64,000 nt of DNA, taken from positions 62,001 to 126,000 of the forward strand of contig NZ_FPBH01000018.1 of NCBI RefSeq assembly GCF_900116445.1, given 5' to 3'. The stretch comes from Paraburkholderia aspalathi (GTDB lineage Bacteria > Pseudomonadota > Gammaproteobacteria > Burkholderiales > Burkholderiaceae). Below, one piece after another: positions 45,170 through 55,028 of this stretch. The number at the start of each line of letters is the position of its first letter. Positions within the stretch are counted from its first letter, which is position 1. The translations under genes and the position numbers were made by a program. The notes under the pieces are model-generated. The model was not told the origin of the DNA, did no database searches, and worked only from the letters and a program-made list of their open reading frames with translations.

Positions 45170-45871
45170 TTATTTACTATGCCCCTTGCTGGTCCGGGAC
45201 CCGTGCAGGTATTCCGTGGGCGGAAACCAGAAGAAACATTGGTTTTGCTGGGTAGAAGGCATGCTGCGTATATCGATCGGTGCTGTTATTTTTATATCCT
45301 GGGTTTTCGGGAGGTCTGCCTTATTCAGACCGCCTAAATAGAAGATCGAGAAAGCGGCTGCGGTTAGCAGGGCCTCAACTACGACGAGGAGATTGATGTT
45401 GGAAATATTCTTCGCGCGTTCGTCGTTGATTTTTGCGTTGGTTTCTTGGCGCGCGAGATAATTTTCTATTAATAGTTTTTTAAGCTCGTCTGCCGATGTT
45501 ATCCCTTGCGCCTGTGCCGCCTGGGGCGATCTGGCTATCGTAGCGTCCCATCCGCGCTTGTATCTATCCAGCTCCGTCGACACTGGAAGGGTTTTGTACG
45601 TGTTTCTGTGGAAGAGCGAACCCACTGAGGATCTGAAAAAGTAAAACCCGGATAAAAACAGTAACGCAAAGGTGATCGCTAGAAGCGTAAAAAACAAATA
45701 GTCTGCGAGACCATGCGTGTGCCCGATATCGACGTTAGTCAGCAGAAAACTAAGCGCGCCAATAATCGCAGTAACAAGCGTGAGGGATGACTGCAGTCGC
45801 GAGTCGATCTTGTCGCGTAAGTCGAGTTCCCGCCAATGCTGGCTTTCGTAGAGATCTTCAGCGTTCAACAT
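45170..45871 (-). CDS. Uncharacterised three-helix membrane protein
   Basis: A 233-residue protein. After a charged N-terminal helix (ESQHWRELDLRDKIDSRLQSS) it has two transmembrane helices (LTLVTAIIGALSFLLTNV and YLFFTLLAITFALLFLSGFYFF), a long cytoplasmic helical part rich in charged residues, and a third transmembrane helix (INLLVVVEALLTAAAFSIFYLGGL) before a short tail. The arrangement recalls 2TM-effector proteins (SLATT/Pycsar-TM type), but no signature is certain. GC is visibly lower than in its neighbours. Start at 45871 (MLNAEDLYES) is preferred over 45934. Confidence 0.65.
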   Translation of the reverse strand: MLNAEDLYESQHWRELDLRDKIDSRLQSSLTLVTAIIGALSFLLTNVDIGHTHGLADYLFFTLLAITFALLFLSGFYFFRSSVGSLFHRNTYKTLPVSTELDRYKRGWDATIARSPQAAQAQGITSADELKKLLIENYLARQETNAKINDERAKNISNINLLVVVEALLTAAAFSIFYLGGLNKADLPKTQDIKITAPIDIRSMPSTQQNQCFFWFPPTEYLHGSRTSKGHSK

Positions 45872-46032
45872 GCTGCGCCCCCTTAAATCCGGCACGTTAT
45901 GACGTTCTTTCCAGACGATCAAGCAGCAGTGCAACGTTCATTGTAGTGAGGGGTTTTCGGTTTTGAATCAACCAAAACCCGGAGAAAGCGCCGCGCCGGA
46001 CGTTGAGTATCTGCGCGGAAGCTGGACGAACG

Positions 46033-46061
46033 TCGCGAGACTCCTTTAAGAAGTCTCGCGA
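46033..46061. repeat. Perfect 10-bp inverted repeat hairpin
   Basis: TCGCGAGACT (46033-46042) and AGTCTCGCGA (46052-46061) form a perfect stem with a 9-base loop, 79-107 bp past the rng stop. No T run follows on either strand. It may end the rng transcript with help or stabilise its 3' end. Confidence 0.5.
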
Positions 46062-46139
46062 GTGGAGGGGGTTAAATCATTGAGCCGGGAGGCTTCGATC
46101 AGGTGGGCTATGAGGCGCCACGGAGCGCCTCGAGCGACG

Positions 46140-47609
46140 TTACATCAACACGATGTCGTACTGCTCCTGGCTCAAATTAGACTCCACCTGCAACGACACG
46201 GGCTTGCCGATGAAATCGATCAGCATCGCCAGATGCTGCGATTCTTCCTCGAGGAAAAGATCGATCACCTGCTGCGACGCCACCACGCGAAACTCGCGCG
46301 GATTGAACTGCCGCGACTCGCGCAGAATTTCGCGCAGCACGTCGTAGCACACCGTGCGCGAGGTCTTGACCTGCCCCTTGCCCTGGCAAACCGGGCAGGG
46401 CTCGCACAGCACATGCGCTAACGATTCACGCGTGCGCTTGCGTGTCATCTCCACGAGTCCGAGCTGCGAGAAACCGTTCACGGTCACACGCGTGCGATCG
46501 CGCGAGAGCGCCTTCTTCAACTCACCAAGCACCTGATCGCGATGCTCGATGTTCTCCATATCGATGAAGTCGATGATGATCACGCCGCCCAGATTGCGCA
46601 GCCGCAATTGCCGCGCGATGGTGTGCGCGGCTTCGAGGTTGGTCTTGAAGATCGTATCGTCGAAGTTGCGCGCGCCGACGTAGCCGCCGGTGTTCACGTC
46701 GATGGTAGTCATCGCTTCGGTCTGGTCGATCACCAGATAGCCGCCCGACTTCAGATCGACCCGGCGTGACAAGGCGCGCTGGATTTCCGCCTCGATGTTG
46801 TACAGATCGAAGAGTGGCCGCTCGCCGGTGTAGTGATGCAGCTTCGACGACACCGCCGGCGTGAACTCCGCGGCGAAGTCCGCGAGCATCTGATAGGTCT
46901 CGCGCGAGTCGACCTGAATGCGCGAGGTCTCGTCGTTGACGAAATCGCGCAGCACACGTTGTGCGAGATTCAGGTCCTGGTACAGCAGGCTGGTCGGCGG
47001 CATGCGCTGACCTTGCGAGATGATGGTCGCCCACGTCTTGCGCAGATACGCGACGTCTCCGGCCAATTCTTCGCTGGTTGCATCTTCAGCGATGGTGCGC
47101 ACGATGTAGCCGCCTTTTTCATCAGCGGGCAGCACGGCAGTCAAACGCGCGCGCACGGCCTCGCGTTCGGCTTCGCTCTCGATCTTCTGCGAGATGCCGA
47201 TGTGTGGCTCCTGCGGCAGATACACGAGCGTGCGCCCGGCGATACTCACTTGCGTGGACAGCCTCGCGCCCTTGGTGCCGATGGGATCCTTCACGACCTG
47301 CACCATCAGCGTCTGACCTTCGAAGACGATTTTCTCGATGGGCTGATGCGGCGTTTGATGCTGCGGCTCACCCGCAATGCGCGGATGCCAGATATCCGCT
47401 ACGTGGAGGAACGCGGCGCGTTCCAGACCGATGTCGATGAAGGCGGACTGCATGCCCGGCAACACGCGGACGACTTTGCCGAGATAGACATTGCCGACGC
47501 GTCCTCGCGACAGCGTTCGTTCGACGTGAAGTTCCTGGACGGCGCCTTGCTGGACGAGCGCGACGCGCGTTTCCTGCGGCGTGACATTGATCAGGATTTC
47601 TTCATTCAT
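46140..47609 (-). CDS. rng: Ribonuclease G
   Basis: A 489-residue endoribonuclease of the RNase E/G family, acting in 16S rRNA 5'-end maturation and mRNA decay. It has an S1 domain near the start (RVGNVYLGKVVRVLPGMQSAFIDIGLERAAFLHV), the RNase H/5'-sensor/catalytic core with Asp ligands in TTIDVNTG and IIIDFIDM, and the zinc-link Cys pair in CEPCPVCQGKG. The length equals RNase G. It is the last gene of a leftward block, 9 bp after maf. Confidence 0.95.
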   Translation of the reverse strand: MNEEILINVTPQETRVALVQQGAVQELHVERTLSRGRVGNVYLGKVVRVLPGMQSAFIDIGLERAAFLHVADIWHPRIAGEPQHQTPHQPIEKIVFEGQTLMVQVVKDPIGTKGARLSTQVSIAGRTLVYLPQEPHIGISQKIESEAEREAVRARLTAVLPADEKGGYIVRTIAEDATSEELAGDVAYLRKTWATIISQGQRMPPTSLLYQDLNLAQRVLRDFVNDETSRIQVDSRETYQMLADFAAEFTPAVSSKLHHYTGERPLFDLYNIEAEIQRALSRRVDLKSGGYLVIDQTEAMTTIDVNTGGYVGARNFDDTIFKTNLEAAHTIARQLRLRNLGGVIIIDFIDMENIEHRDQVLGELKKALSRDRTRVTVNGFSQLGLVEMTRKRTRESLAHVLCEPCPVCQGKGQVKTSRTVCYDVLREILRESRQFNPREFRVVASQQVIDLFLEEESQHLAMLIDFIGKPVSLQVESNLSQEQYDIVLM

Positions 47610-47618
47610 GGTGTTATT

Positions 47619-48248
47619 TTAGAAGTCGATGCGCGCTGCACGCAGGAGGGCAGCGGTTTCAAAAAGCGGCAAACCCATGATACCTGAATAGGACCCGTCG
47701 ATATGTTCGATAAACTCCGCGGCGCGTCCCTGCACACCGTACGCGCCCGCCTTGCCGAGCGGCTCGCCGCTTGCGGCATAGCGGCGCACGGCGTCCGCTT
47801 GCAGTGCAGCAAAACGCACCTTCGATACCGATAGCGCGGCGGGCAGCAACCTGCCTTCCGCGTCGACCACCGCGATGGCCGTCAGCACTTCGTGATCGCG
47901 GCCCGCGAGACGTGTGAGCATCGCGACGGCATCGTCGGCGTCGACGGGCTTGCCGAGGATCGCGTCGTCGATCGTGACGGTTGTGTCGGCAACCAGGATC
48001 GGCCGTGCCGCATGGCCGCCTGCCACGAGACGTGCGCGTGCTGCCTGCGCCTTTGCGATGCACACGCGCTGCACGTAGTCGCGCGCCCGCTCGCCGGGGA
48101 GCTCGACTTCGAGCGCTTCGGCATCTTCATCGGGACGCGGCAGGAGCAATTCAAAACGCACGCCGAGTTGTTGCAACAACTCCTGACGGCGCGGACTTTG
48201 GGAAGCGAGGTAAACGAAAGGATGCAGCGAAGCGGCGGACGTGGGCAT
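47619..48248 (-). CDS. maf: Maf nucleotide pyrophosphatase (dTTP/UTP type)
   Basis: A 209-residue Maf protein that hydrolyses non-canonical or excess nucleotides to monophosphates. Motifs are [17 protein letters not shown] at the start, [18 protein letters not shown] and [42 protein letters not shown] and the A-D-T-T variant fit the YhdE group (dTTP/UTP pyrophosphatase). It lies between rlmH and rng. Confidence 0.93.
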   Translation of the reverse strand: MPTSAASLHPFVYLASQSPRRQELLQQLGVRFELLLPRPDEDAEALEVELPGERARDYVQRVCIAKAQAARARLVAGGHAARPILVADTTVTIDDAILGKPVDADDAVAMLTRLAGRDHEVLTAIAVVDAEGRLLPAALSVSKVRFAALQADAVRRYAASGEPLGKAGAYGVQGRAAEFIEHIDGSYSGIMGLPLFETAALLRAARIDF

Positions 48249-48390
48249 GAACAGGTCTCGATGAGGCGGGTTGCGTCAATGCGCGAGGCGCGCGCGATGA
48301 GCGTATCAGTCAGGCGACGACGAACGAGCCGAAGGACACGATGAAAAGCGCGTCGATCAACGTGTCGATGAACGCGCCTGCAAATGCGCC

Positions 48391-48414
48391 CACAAGCACG
48401 TCCACAAGCACGTC
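48391..48414. repeat. Perfect tandem duplication of a 12-mer
   Basis: CACAAGCACGTC occurs twice back to back in the 222-bp gap between rlmH and maf. The surrounding sequence is also rich in similar words, but no gene is seen there. Confidence 0.6.
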
Positions 48415-48470
48415 AATCAGCGCAGGCAACAGGACCGGCAAACACGCGATCCGTCAGCCGCCTCGTTCGC

Positions 48471-48941
48471 TCACACGCGGTGATAGGGGTGATTTTGCGT
48501 GATGGTCCACGCGCGGTAAAGCTGTTCGGCGAGCAGCACGCGCACCATGGCGTGCGGCAGCGTCAGGCTGGAGACACGCAGCAGCATATCGGCGCGTGCT
48601 TTCAGATCGGGATCGAGCCCATCGGCGCCGCCGATCAGAAACGCCACGTCCCGGCCGTCCTGCTGCCAGCCGGGCAGGGCGCCGGCGAGCTGCATCGTGG
48701 TCCAATCCTTGCCGCGTTCATCGAGCGCGACGATGCGCGCGTTCTTCGGCAACGCGGCTTCAATTTTCTGCCGCTCGGCCGCCATCACACTTTCGGCCGG
48801 ACGCCCCGACGAACGCTGCTCGGGCTTGATCTCGCGCAGCTCGATACGCAGCTCGGGCGGCATGCGCTTCGCGTATTCGTCGAAGCCGGTGGCGATCCAG
48901 TCCGGCATCTTGTGGCCGACGGCGAGGATGTGCAGTTTCAT
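48471..48941 (-). CDS. rlmH: 23S rRNA (pseudouridine1915-N3)-methyltransferase RlmH
   Basis: A 156-residue SPOUT methyltransferase. The start [28 protein letters not shown], the [14 protein letters not shown] segment, the knot with [11 protein letters not shown], and the [31 protein letters not shown] end all match. The family methylates pseudouridine 1915 in helix 69. It follows rsfS by 99 bp on the same strand, as in most Burkholderiales. Confidence 0.96.
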   Translation of the reverse strand: MKLHILAVGHKMPDWIATGFDEYAKRMPPELRIELREIKPEQRSSGRPAESVMAAERQKIEAALPKNARIVALDERGKDWTTMQLAGALPGWQQDGRDVAFLIGGADGLDPDLKARADMLLRVSSLTLPHAMVRVLLAEQLYRAWTITQNHPYHRV

Positions 48942-49040
48942 GACGGATGTAATCGGGGGCGCAAGCGCTGCAATCGCTTCAATCGCGCACGCATGCTCTG
49001 ACTTTGCGTCGCGGACTTCAGCGGTTTGCCAGCCGCGTAC

Positions 49041-49496
49041 TTACTTGCGGCGTACCGGCGTCTTGCGTGCAGGCTTTTTGACAGCCGGCGCTTCGTCTTC
49101 TTCGTCCTCGTCATCCGGCTCGCTTAAGCGCGCGCCGCCGAACGGATCCGGCGTGGACAGCTTGAGGCGCACCGGCTTGTCGCCCCAGATTTCTTCGAGG
49201 TTGTAGTACTGGCGCAGCGCCGGTTGCAGGATGTGCACGATCGCGTCGCCGCAATCGACCAGCACCCATTCGCCGACGTCGTCACCTTCGGTGCTGATGA
49301 CGTCGCCGCCGTTTTCCTTGACGCTCTCGCGCACGCTCGAAGCGAGCGCCTTGGTCTGGCGGTTCGAAGTGCCGGAGGCGACGATCACGCGATCGAACAG
49401 CGCAGTCAGGTGGCTGGTGTTGAACACCTTGATGTCTTGCGCTTTGACGTCTTCGAGAGCGTCGACAATCACGCGTTGCAGTTTGCGAATATCCAT
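49041..49496 (-). CDS. rsfS: Ribosomal silencing factor RsfS
   Basis: A 151-residue protein of the RsfS/DUF143 family, which binds uL14 and blocks subunit joining on starvation. The conserved core MDIRKLQRVIVDALEDVKAQDIKVFNT, FDRVIVASGTSNRQTKALA, VSTEGDDVGEWVLVDCGDAIVHI-like region and LEEIWGD are present. A Lys/Arg- and acid-rich tail of 30 residues follows. Start at 49496 matches homologues; it is 4 bp from the nadD stop. Confidence 0.95.
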   Translation of the reverse strand: MDIRKLQRVIVDALEDVKAQDIKVFNTSHLTALFDRVIVASGTSNRQTKALASSVRESVKENGGDVISTEGDDVGEWVLVDCGDAIVHILQPALRQYYNLEEIWGDKPVRLKLSTPDPFGGARLSEPDDEDEEDEAPAVKKPARKTPVRRK

Positions 49497-49500
49497 GGGG

Positions 49501-50253
49501 TTACCGGTGGTACAGATGATGTTGAAGAATATAGTCCCACACCGCAGTGGGGACATGGCTTGCGGCCCGGGCCTGGCTCCTGTCTTGCGGTTCGCCGCCT
49601 GCGAGGGCGAGCCGCTGGGTCACCTGTTCGCGCAGATGCGCGCGAATGTCGGTGGCCGAGACGTTGAACGCAAGCGTCGTATCGATCAGCAAGTGCCCGC
49701 AGGGGGTGGCTTGCAGAACGTCGGCGCGGGCACGGCGCGCGTCGATTTCTTTAGCGACCACGGGCGGAATCGATGCGAGGTCGAAGCCGGGGCGCGTGGC
49801 CGCGCAGATGTGAGCAAACTCGAACAGGCGCCGCCAGTCGCGCCATGTGTCGAGATGCACCAGTTGATCCGCGCCGATCAGAAGCGCAATCGACGCATTC
49901 GGACCTTCGCGTTCACGCCATAACTGCAGCGTGTCGATCGTGTATGTCGGACCGTCGTGTTCGATCTCGTCGGTCGCCACCCGCACGGTCACGCCCGGCA
50001 GCACCAACGCAGTGGCGGCGGCGCGGGTCATGGCCAGCCTGTGAACAGCCGCTGACACGTCTGTTTTCTGCCAGGGCTGTCCGGCCGGCAGCAGCACCAG
50101 CTCGGTCAGGTTCAGCACCTCGGCGAAACGCCGCGCGAGCGCGAGGTGGCCGTCGTGGATCGGATCGAAAGTGCCGCCGAGCAGTCCAATCCGGCGAGGC
50201 AGGGCGACAGGATGAGCGTTCGGCTTCAGGTGAAGATCCTTTGTCGTGGTCAC
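49501..50253 (-). CDS. nadD: Nicotinate-nucleotide adenylyltransferase
   Basis: A 250-residue enzyme of NAD synthesis (deamido-NAD from nicotinate mononucleotide and ATP). It has the nucleotidyltransferase motif [41 protein letters not shown] and the ISTS-like closing NVSATDIR. The gene is 27 bp from hemF and 4 bp from rsfS on one strand, a conserved order. Confidence 0.96.
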   Translation of the reverse strand: MTTTKDLHLKPNAHPVALPRRIGLLGGTFDPIHDGHLALARRFAEVLNLTELVLLPAGQPWQKTDVSAAVHRLAMTRAAATALVLPGVTVRVATDEIEHDGPTYTIDTLQLWREREGPNASIALLIGADQLVHLDTWRDWRRLFEFAHICAATRPGFDLASIPPVVAKEIDARRARADVLQATPCGHLLIDTTLAFNVSATDIRAHLREQVTQRLALAGGEPQDRSQARAASHVPTAVWDYILQHHLYHR

Positions 50254-50279
50254 GTGGTGTGCGGTGTGGGCTTAAAGCC

Positions 50280-51203
50280 TCACACCCACTCGCGCGGCAC
50301 GAGAAAATCGGTGTAAAGACGCGCTTCCGGCGTGCCCGGTTCGGGATGCCAGTTGTAGCGCCAGTTCACCACAGGCGGCATCGACATCAGTATCGATTCG
50401 GTGCGTCCGCCGCTCTGCAGCCCAAACAGTGTGCCACGGTCGAAGACCAGATTGAACTCGACGTAGCGGCCGCGCCGGTATGCCTGGAAGTCGCGCTCGG
50501 CTTCGCCGTACGGAATGTTGCGGCGCTTTTCGATGATCGGCATGTACGCTTTGAGGAATCCTTCGCCGACGCTTTTCAGCATCGCGAACGATTGATCGAA
50601 GCCCGGCGCCGAGAAATCGTCGAAGAAAATCCCGCCGATGCCACGCGGTTCATTGCGGTGTTTGAGGAAGAAGTATTCGTCGCACCAGCGCTTGAAACTC
50701 GGGTAGAGGTCGGCGCCATAAGGCTGCAGCGCGTCGCGGCACACCCGATGGAAATGCTGCGCGTCTTCCTCGTAGCCGTAGTACGGCGTCAGATCCATGC
50801 CGCCGCCGAACCAGAACACCGGCTCTTCTCCCGCCTTGGTCGCGATCAGCAGACGCACGTTCATATGCACGGTCGGGCAGTGCGGATTGTGCGGGTGCAG
50901 CACGAGCGAAACGCCCATGGCTTCGAAACCACGGCCGGCCAGTTGCGGGCGTGCGGCGCTTGCCGAACCCGGCAACGCGTCGCCTGCTACGTCCGAAAAG
51001 CCGATGCCGGCCCGCTCGAAGAAGTTGCCGCCTTCCAGAATCCGTGTGTAGCCGCCGCCGCGCAGCTTTTCGCCGGGGGCGCGCTGCCATGCGTCGGTCG
51101 CGAACGGCTTACCGTCGAACGCGCCGAGCGTGTCCGCGATATGCGTTTGCAGGCCTTGCAGCCAGCTGCGCACGGCCTGTGCGTCATAGCTCGAATCGGT
51201 CAT
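50280..51203 (-). CDS. hemF: Coproporphyrinogen III oxidase, aerobic
   Basis: A 307-residue oxygen-dependent heme-pathway enzyme. It carries [75 protein letters not shown] and [31 protein letters not shown], the family signature segments. Start at 51203 ([11 protein letters not shown]) fits homologues. It lies between purD (231 bp upstream) and nadD. Confidence 0.96.
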   Translation of the reverse strand: MTDSSYDAQAVRSWLQGLQTHIADTLGAFDGKPFATDAWQRAPGEKLRGGGYTRILEGGNFFERAGIGFSDVAGDALPGSASAARPQLAGRGFEAMGVSLVLHPHNPHCPTVHMNVRLLIATKAGEEPVFWFGGGMDLTPYYGYEEDAQHFHRVCRDALQPYGADLYPSFKRWCDEYFFLKHRNEPRGIGGIFFDDFSAPGFDQSFAMLKSVGEGFLKAYMPIIEKRRNIPYGEAERDFQAYRRGRYVEFNLVFDRGTLFGLQSGGRTESILMSMPPVVNWRYNWHPEPGTPEARLYTDFLVPREWV

Positions 51204-51433
51204 GAATGCAGATGCAGAGGGCGGCACGCCTGTCGTGCCGCGGGTTCTTCGTGAAGGGCGAGCGCCGGGCCTTCGTCAGGATAGTCCCGCGAAGGCGCGG
51301 TGCTACGGTCGTTCGCGCCGGGTGAAATGCCGCTCAACCGGGGTGAGCCCACATGGAGCGGTGGGCGCCGTGATGACCGCGAAAACCCGCAGTGTAGCGC
51401 CGTTGGCGCTGCACGCGGGCGAGTGGGGCGGGC

Positions 51434-52732
51434 TTAGTGCTTGCCTTCGGTCTTGGCGTCGTGCTTGCGGTTCAATGCGCGGTAGCCGATGTCGCGGCGA
51501 TATTGCATGCCGTCGAACGAAATCTGGTTGATCGTCTCGTACGCGACCGATTGCGCGCTGCGCACCGAATCCGCCAGCCCGACCACACACAGTACGCGGC
51601 CGCCCGACGTGGTCAGCTTGCCGTCCGCCAGCGTGGTGCCGGCGTGGAAAGTGACCGAATCGCCGGTTTCCGCCGGGATATCGCTGATCCGGTCGCCTTT
51701 GCGCGGCGTGTCCGGATAGTTGTACGCGGCGAGCACCACGCCGAGCGCGGTACGGCGGTCCCACTCGAGTTCGATCGTATCGAGCGTGCCGGCGATGGCC
51801 TGCTCGACCACCTTCGAAAAGTCGCCTTTCAGACGCGCCATGATCGGCTGCGTTTCCGGGTCGCCCATCCGGCAGTTGAATTCGAGCGTCTTCGGGTTGC
51901 CTTGCGCGTCGATCATCAGGCCGGCGTACAGGAAGCCCGTGAAACGGATGCCTTCCTTCTCCATGCCACGCACGGTCGGCTGGATGATTTCGCGCATCAC
52001 GCGTGCATGCAGTTGCGGCGTGACGATTGGCGCGGGCGAATAGGCGCCCATGCCGCCGGTGTTCGGACCCTGGTCGGCGTCGAGCAGGCGCTTGTGATCC
52101 TGGCTCGAAGCGAGCGCCAGCACATGCTTGCCGTCCACCATCACGATGAAGCTGGCTTCTTCGCCGGCGAGGAATTCTTCGATCACGACGCGCGCGCCGG
52201 CATCGCCTAGCTTGTTGTCCGACAGCATCATGTCGACGGCGGCGTGCGCTTCTTCCAGCGTTTGCGCAACCACGACGCCCTTGCCTGCAGCGAGGCCGTC
52301 GGCCTTGATCACGATCGGTGCGCCCTTGGCGTCCAGATACGCGTGCGCGGCGGCGACGTCGGCGAAGGTTTCGTACTCGGCGGTCGGGATCGCGTGGCGC
52401 TTCATGAACGCCTTGGCGAAATCTTTCGAGCTTTCGAGCTGCGCGGCTTCCTTGCTCGGTCCGAAAATCTTCAGACCGCGCGAGCGGAACAGATTGACGA
52501 TGCCCGCGGCGAGCGGCCCTTCCGGTCCGACCAGCGTGAACGCGATCTGTTCTTTCTCGACGAAATCGGCGAGTTCGGCCGGATCGGTGATGTCGATGTT
52601 GCGCAGACGCTCGTCCTGGGCGGTGCCGCCATTGCCGGGCGCAACGTAGACGAGCTGAACCCGCGGCGATTGCGCGAGCTTCCATGCCAGCGCATGTTCG
52701 CGACCGCCGGAACCGACGACGAGTAACTTCAT
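51434..52732 (-). CDS. purD: Phosphoribosylamine-glycine ligase
   Basis: A 432-residue ATP-grasp enzyme of purine synthesis that makes GAR from phosphoribosylamine and glycine. It starts MKLLVVGSGGREHALAWKLAQS and shows YVAPGNGGTA, the ATP-grasp loop VIKADGLAAGKGVVVA, GEEASFIVMVDGKHVL, and GFLYAGLMIDAQGNPKTLEFNCRMGDPETQ. The length matches the family. It is 239 bp downstream of yebC. Confidence 0.97.
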   Translation of the reverse strand: MKLLVVGSGGREHALAWKLAQSPRVQLVYVAPGNGGTAQDERLRNIDITDPAELADFVEKEQIAFTLVGPEGPLAAGIVNLFRSRGLKIFGPSKEAAQLESSKDFAKAFMKRHAIPTAEYETFADVAAAHAYLDAKGAPIVIKADGLAAGKGVVVAQTLEEAHAAVDMMLSDNKLGDAGARVVIEEFLAGEEASFIVMVDGKHVLALASSQDHKRLLDADQGPNTGGMGAYSPAPIVTPQLHARVMREIIQPTVRGMEKEGIRFTGFLYAGLMIDAQGNPKTLEFNCRMGDPETQPIMARLKGDFSKVVEQAIAGTLDTIELEWDRRTALGVVLAAYNYPDTPRKGDRISDIPAETGDSVTFHAGTTLADGKLTTSGGRVLCVVGLADSVRSAQSVAYETINQISFDGMQYRRDIGYRALNRKHDAKTEGKH

Positions 52733-52971
52733 GTGAATCCCCGAGACTTAAAAACCATAAACGGCTGAAGCATCACGCCCAGCCGTGGAAAAACAGCGAG
52801 GTTTGCAATGGGCCCGCAGCCAGGTAGCGGCGCAGGGCACATAGCGAACCCGGGTGGTGGCGGTGCGGAAGGCCCCAACCAACGCCCGCTCTGCAGCAAC
52901 GCGAGTGCTAACCGGCGGCGCGGGCGTGTGGTTCGCTGCAGAGCCACGCGCCATGTGCCGCCGGGACACGC

Positions 52972-53700
52972 TCATTCGTCGGCGATCGCGGCGTTTGTAT
53001 AGACTTCCTGCACGTCGTCCAGACTCTCCAGCGCGTCGAGCAGCTTCTGCATCTTCACCGCGTCGTCGCCCGTGAATTCGACTTCCGTCTGAGGTTTCAT
53101 CGTCACCTCGGCCAACTCGGCCTTGAAGCCCGCGGCTTCGAGCGCGGTCTTCACCTTCGGGAAATCGTTCGGCGGGCACAGCACTTCGATACTGCCGTCT
53201 TCGTTCGTGACGACGTCTTCAGCGCCAGCTTCGAGCGCGGCTTCCATCAGCTTGTCTTCCGGCGTGCCGGGCGCGAACAGGAACTGGCCGACGTGATCGA
53301 ACATGAACGACACCGAGCCGTCCGTGCCCATGTTGCCGCCGTTCTTCGAGAACGCGTGACGCACGTCCGCCACCGTACGGGTGCGGTTGTCGGTCATGGT
53401 GTCCACGATCACTGCCGCGCCGCCGATGCCGTAGCCTTCGTAGCGGATTTCTTCGTAGTTTGCGCCATCGACACCGCCCACACCGCGCTGGATCGCACGG
53501 TTGACGTTATCTTTCGGCATGTTGGCGTCGTACGCCTTTTCGACGGCGAGCCGCAGACGCGGATTCGAGTCGATGTCGCCGCCACCCATGCGGGCCGCTA
53601 CCTGAATTTCCTTGATGAGCCGCGTCCAGACCTTGCCGCGCTTGGCGTCTGCCGCTGCTTTTTTATGCTTGATGTTGGCCCATTTCGAATGACCCGCCAT
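52972..53700 (-). CDS. yebC: YebC/PmpR family DNA-binding protein
   Basis: A 242-residue protein. The start [37 protein letters not shown], the [25 protein letters not shown] motif and [31 protein letters not shown] are the family hallmarks. Members act in transcription or, for some, in relief of ribosome stalling. Start at 53700 is certain; the frame upstream to 53805 is not conserved. It precedes purD. Confidence 0.96.
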   Translation of the reverse strand: MAGHSKWANIKHKKAAADAKRGKVWTRLIKEIQVAARMGGGDIDSNPRLRLAVEKAYDANMPKDNVNRAIQRGVGGVDGANYEEIRYEGYGIGGAAVIVDTMTDNRTRTVADVRHAFSKNGGNMGTDGSVSFMFDHVGQFLFAPGTPEDKLMEAALEAGAEDVVTNEDGSIEVLCPPNDFPKVKTALEAAGFKAELAEVTMKPQTEVEFTGDDAVKMQKLLDALESLDDVQEVYTNAAIADE

Positions 53701-54141
53701 ACTTTTCTCCGTCGCGCGCGCCAGTGGGGCGCACGCATAGTGCAATTGTCGTTGCGATGTCGGGCGCGCGGCGCTGCTGATTGCGGCCTTGCGCCTCGAT
53801 GTCAAACCGCTCGGCGCCGGACCGCCCGGTGTCAGGCTTTCCTCAGCTTGATCGCGCCCGGCCGGACCCGGCTAGCGGGACCAAAGGTCGGCAGCGCGGT
53901 TGGGGCGGGGCAGGACGGTCAGCGGGCGGCTCAGCGGCGCCCCAGGTGCGCCGGTCCCGGCAGACCCGGCGTAAAGGCGTGATGCACCGCGTGGCAGTGC
54001 AAGTCGAGCCGCTCTTTGAGCGGATTCGAATTTTATCACGGCGCAGGGGTGCGGCAGAGGAGAGCGTAGTCGGAAATCACGGGGAAACTGCGCGGTGGCG
54101 GCGCGTTGCGCGCGCCGCCCGCTGCTTTCTTCAGTCCGCTG
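53701..54141. other. 441-bp intergenic region between upp and yebC
   Basis: No gene is supported; the open frames are GC-driven. An extended -10-like TGATAAAAT occurs on the minus strand at 54038-54030. A CCGCTC/GAGCGG hairpin with a TTT loop lies at 54009-54023. A yebC transcript from that point would have a leader of about 330 nt. Both are weak signals. Confidence 0.3.
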
Positions 54142-54792
54142 TCAGTTTTTCGTGCCGAACAGGCGGTCGCCGGCGTCGCCGAGACCCGGCACGATATACG
54201 CGTGTTCGTTCAGGTGCGAATCGAGCGACGCCACGTACAGTTTGACGTCCGGATGCGCGTCCTGGAACACCTGCACGCCTTCCGGCGCGGCCACCAGCGC
54301 GAGGAACATGATGTTCTCGCCGGCCACGTTGCGGCGCTTGAGCACGTCCACCGCATGCACGGCCGAGTAGCCGGTCGCGACCATCGGGTCGCACAGAATG
54401 AACACGCGGTCTTCCAGATCCGGCAGGCGCACCAGATACTCGACCGGGCGATGGTCTTCGGCGCGATACACGCCGATGTGGCCCACGCGCGCCGACGGCA
54501 CCAGCTCCAGCAAGCCGTCCGACATGCCGATGCCGGCACGCAGCACCGGCACGATCGCCAGTTTCTTGCCGGCGATCACCGGCGCGTCGATCTCGACCAG
54601 CGGCGTGGTGAGGCGGCGCGTGGTCATTGGCAGATTGCGGGTGATCTCGTAGCCCATCAGCAGCGTGATCTCGCGCAGCAGTTCGCGGAACGTGCGAGTC
54701 GAGGTGTCCCGGTCGCGCATATGCGACAGCTTGTGCTGGATCAGCGGGTGATCGAGGATGAAAAGATTGGGAAAACGGCTGTCCTGGGTCAT
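54142..54792 (-). CDS. upp: Uracil phosphoribosyltransferase
   Basis: A 216-residue salvage enzyme converting uracil and PRPP to UMP. It shows [61 protein letters not shown], the PRPP loop [19 protein letters not shown] and the terminal [18 protein letters not shown]. Start at 54792 (MTQDSRFPN) is chosen; the longer frame to 55107 overlaps the SDR gene region. Confidence 0.96.
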   Translation of the reverse strand: MTQDSRFPNLFILDHPLIQHKLSHMRDRDTSTRTFRELLREITLLMGYEITRNLPMTTRRLTTPLVEIDAPVIAGKKLAIVPVLRAGIGMSDGLLELVPSARVGHIGVYRAEDHRPVEYLVRLPDLEDRVFILCDPMVATGYSAVHAVDVLKRRNVAGENIMFLALVAAPEGVQVFQDAHPDVKLYVASLDSHLNEHAYIVPGLGDAGDRLFGTKN

Positions 54793-55028
54793 GGCGGGGG
54801 CGCAAGCGGCGGCTAGAGGGATCGGTTTGGCGCTCCGCACGGCCTGAAACCGGCAGGCGGGCGCGCCACGGCGCAAGTTTACCGAAAGAGTGGCGCCGGA
54901 AGATACCGGAGATTGCAGTGGCCCGGCGCAGTCCGGCACCGATTCTTCTAGAATCGGGGGATTCTTTGCCACGATTGGGCAACCGCGGGACCATCCCCGC
55001 GCCACGAGTACGTCATGAGGATAGGCAC

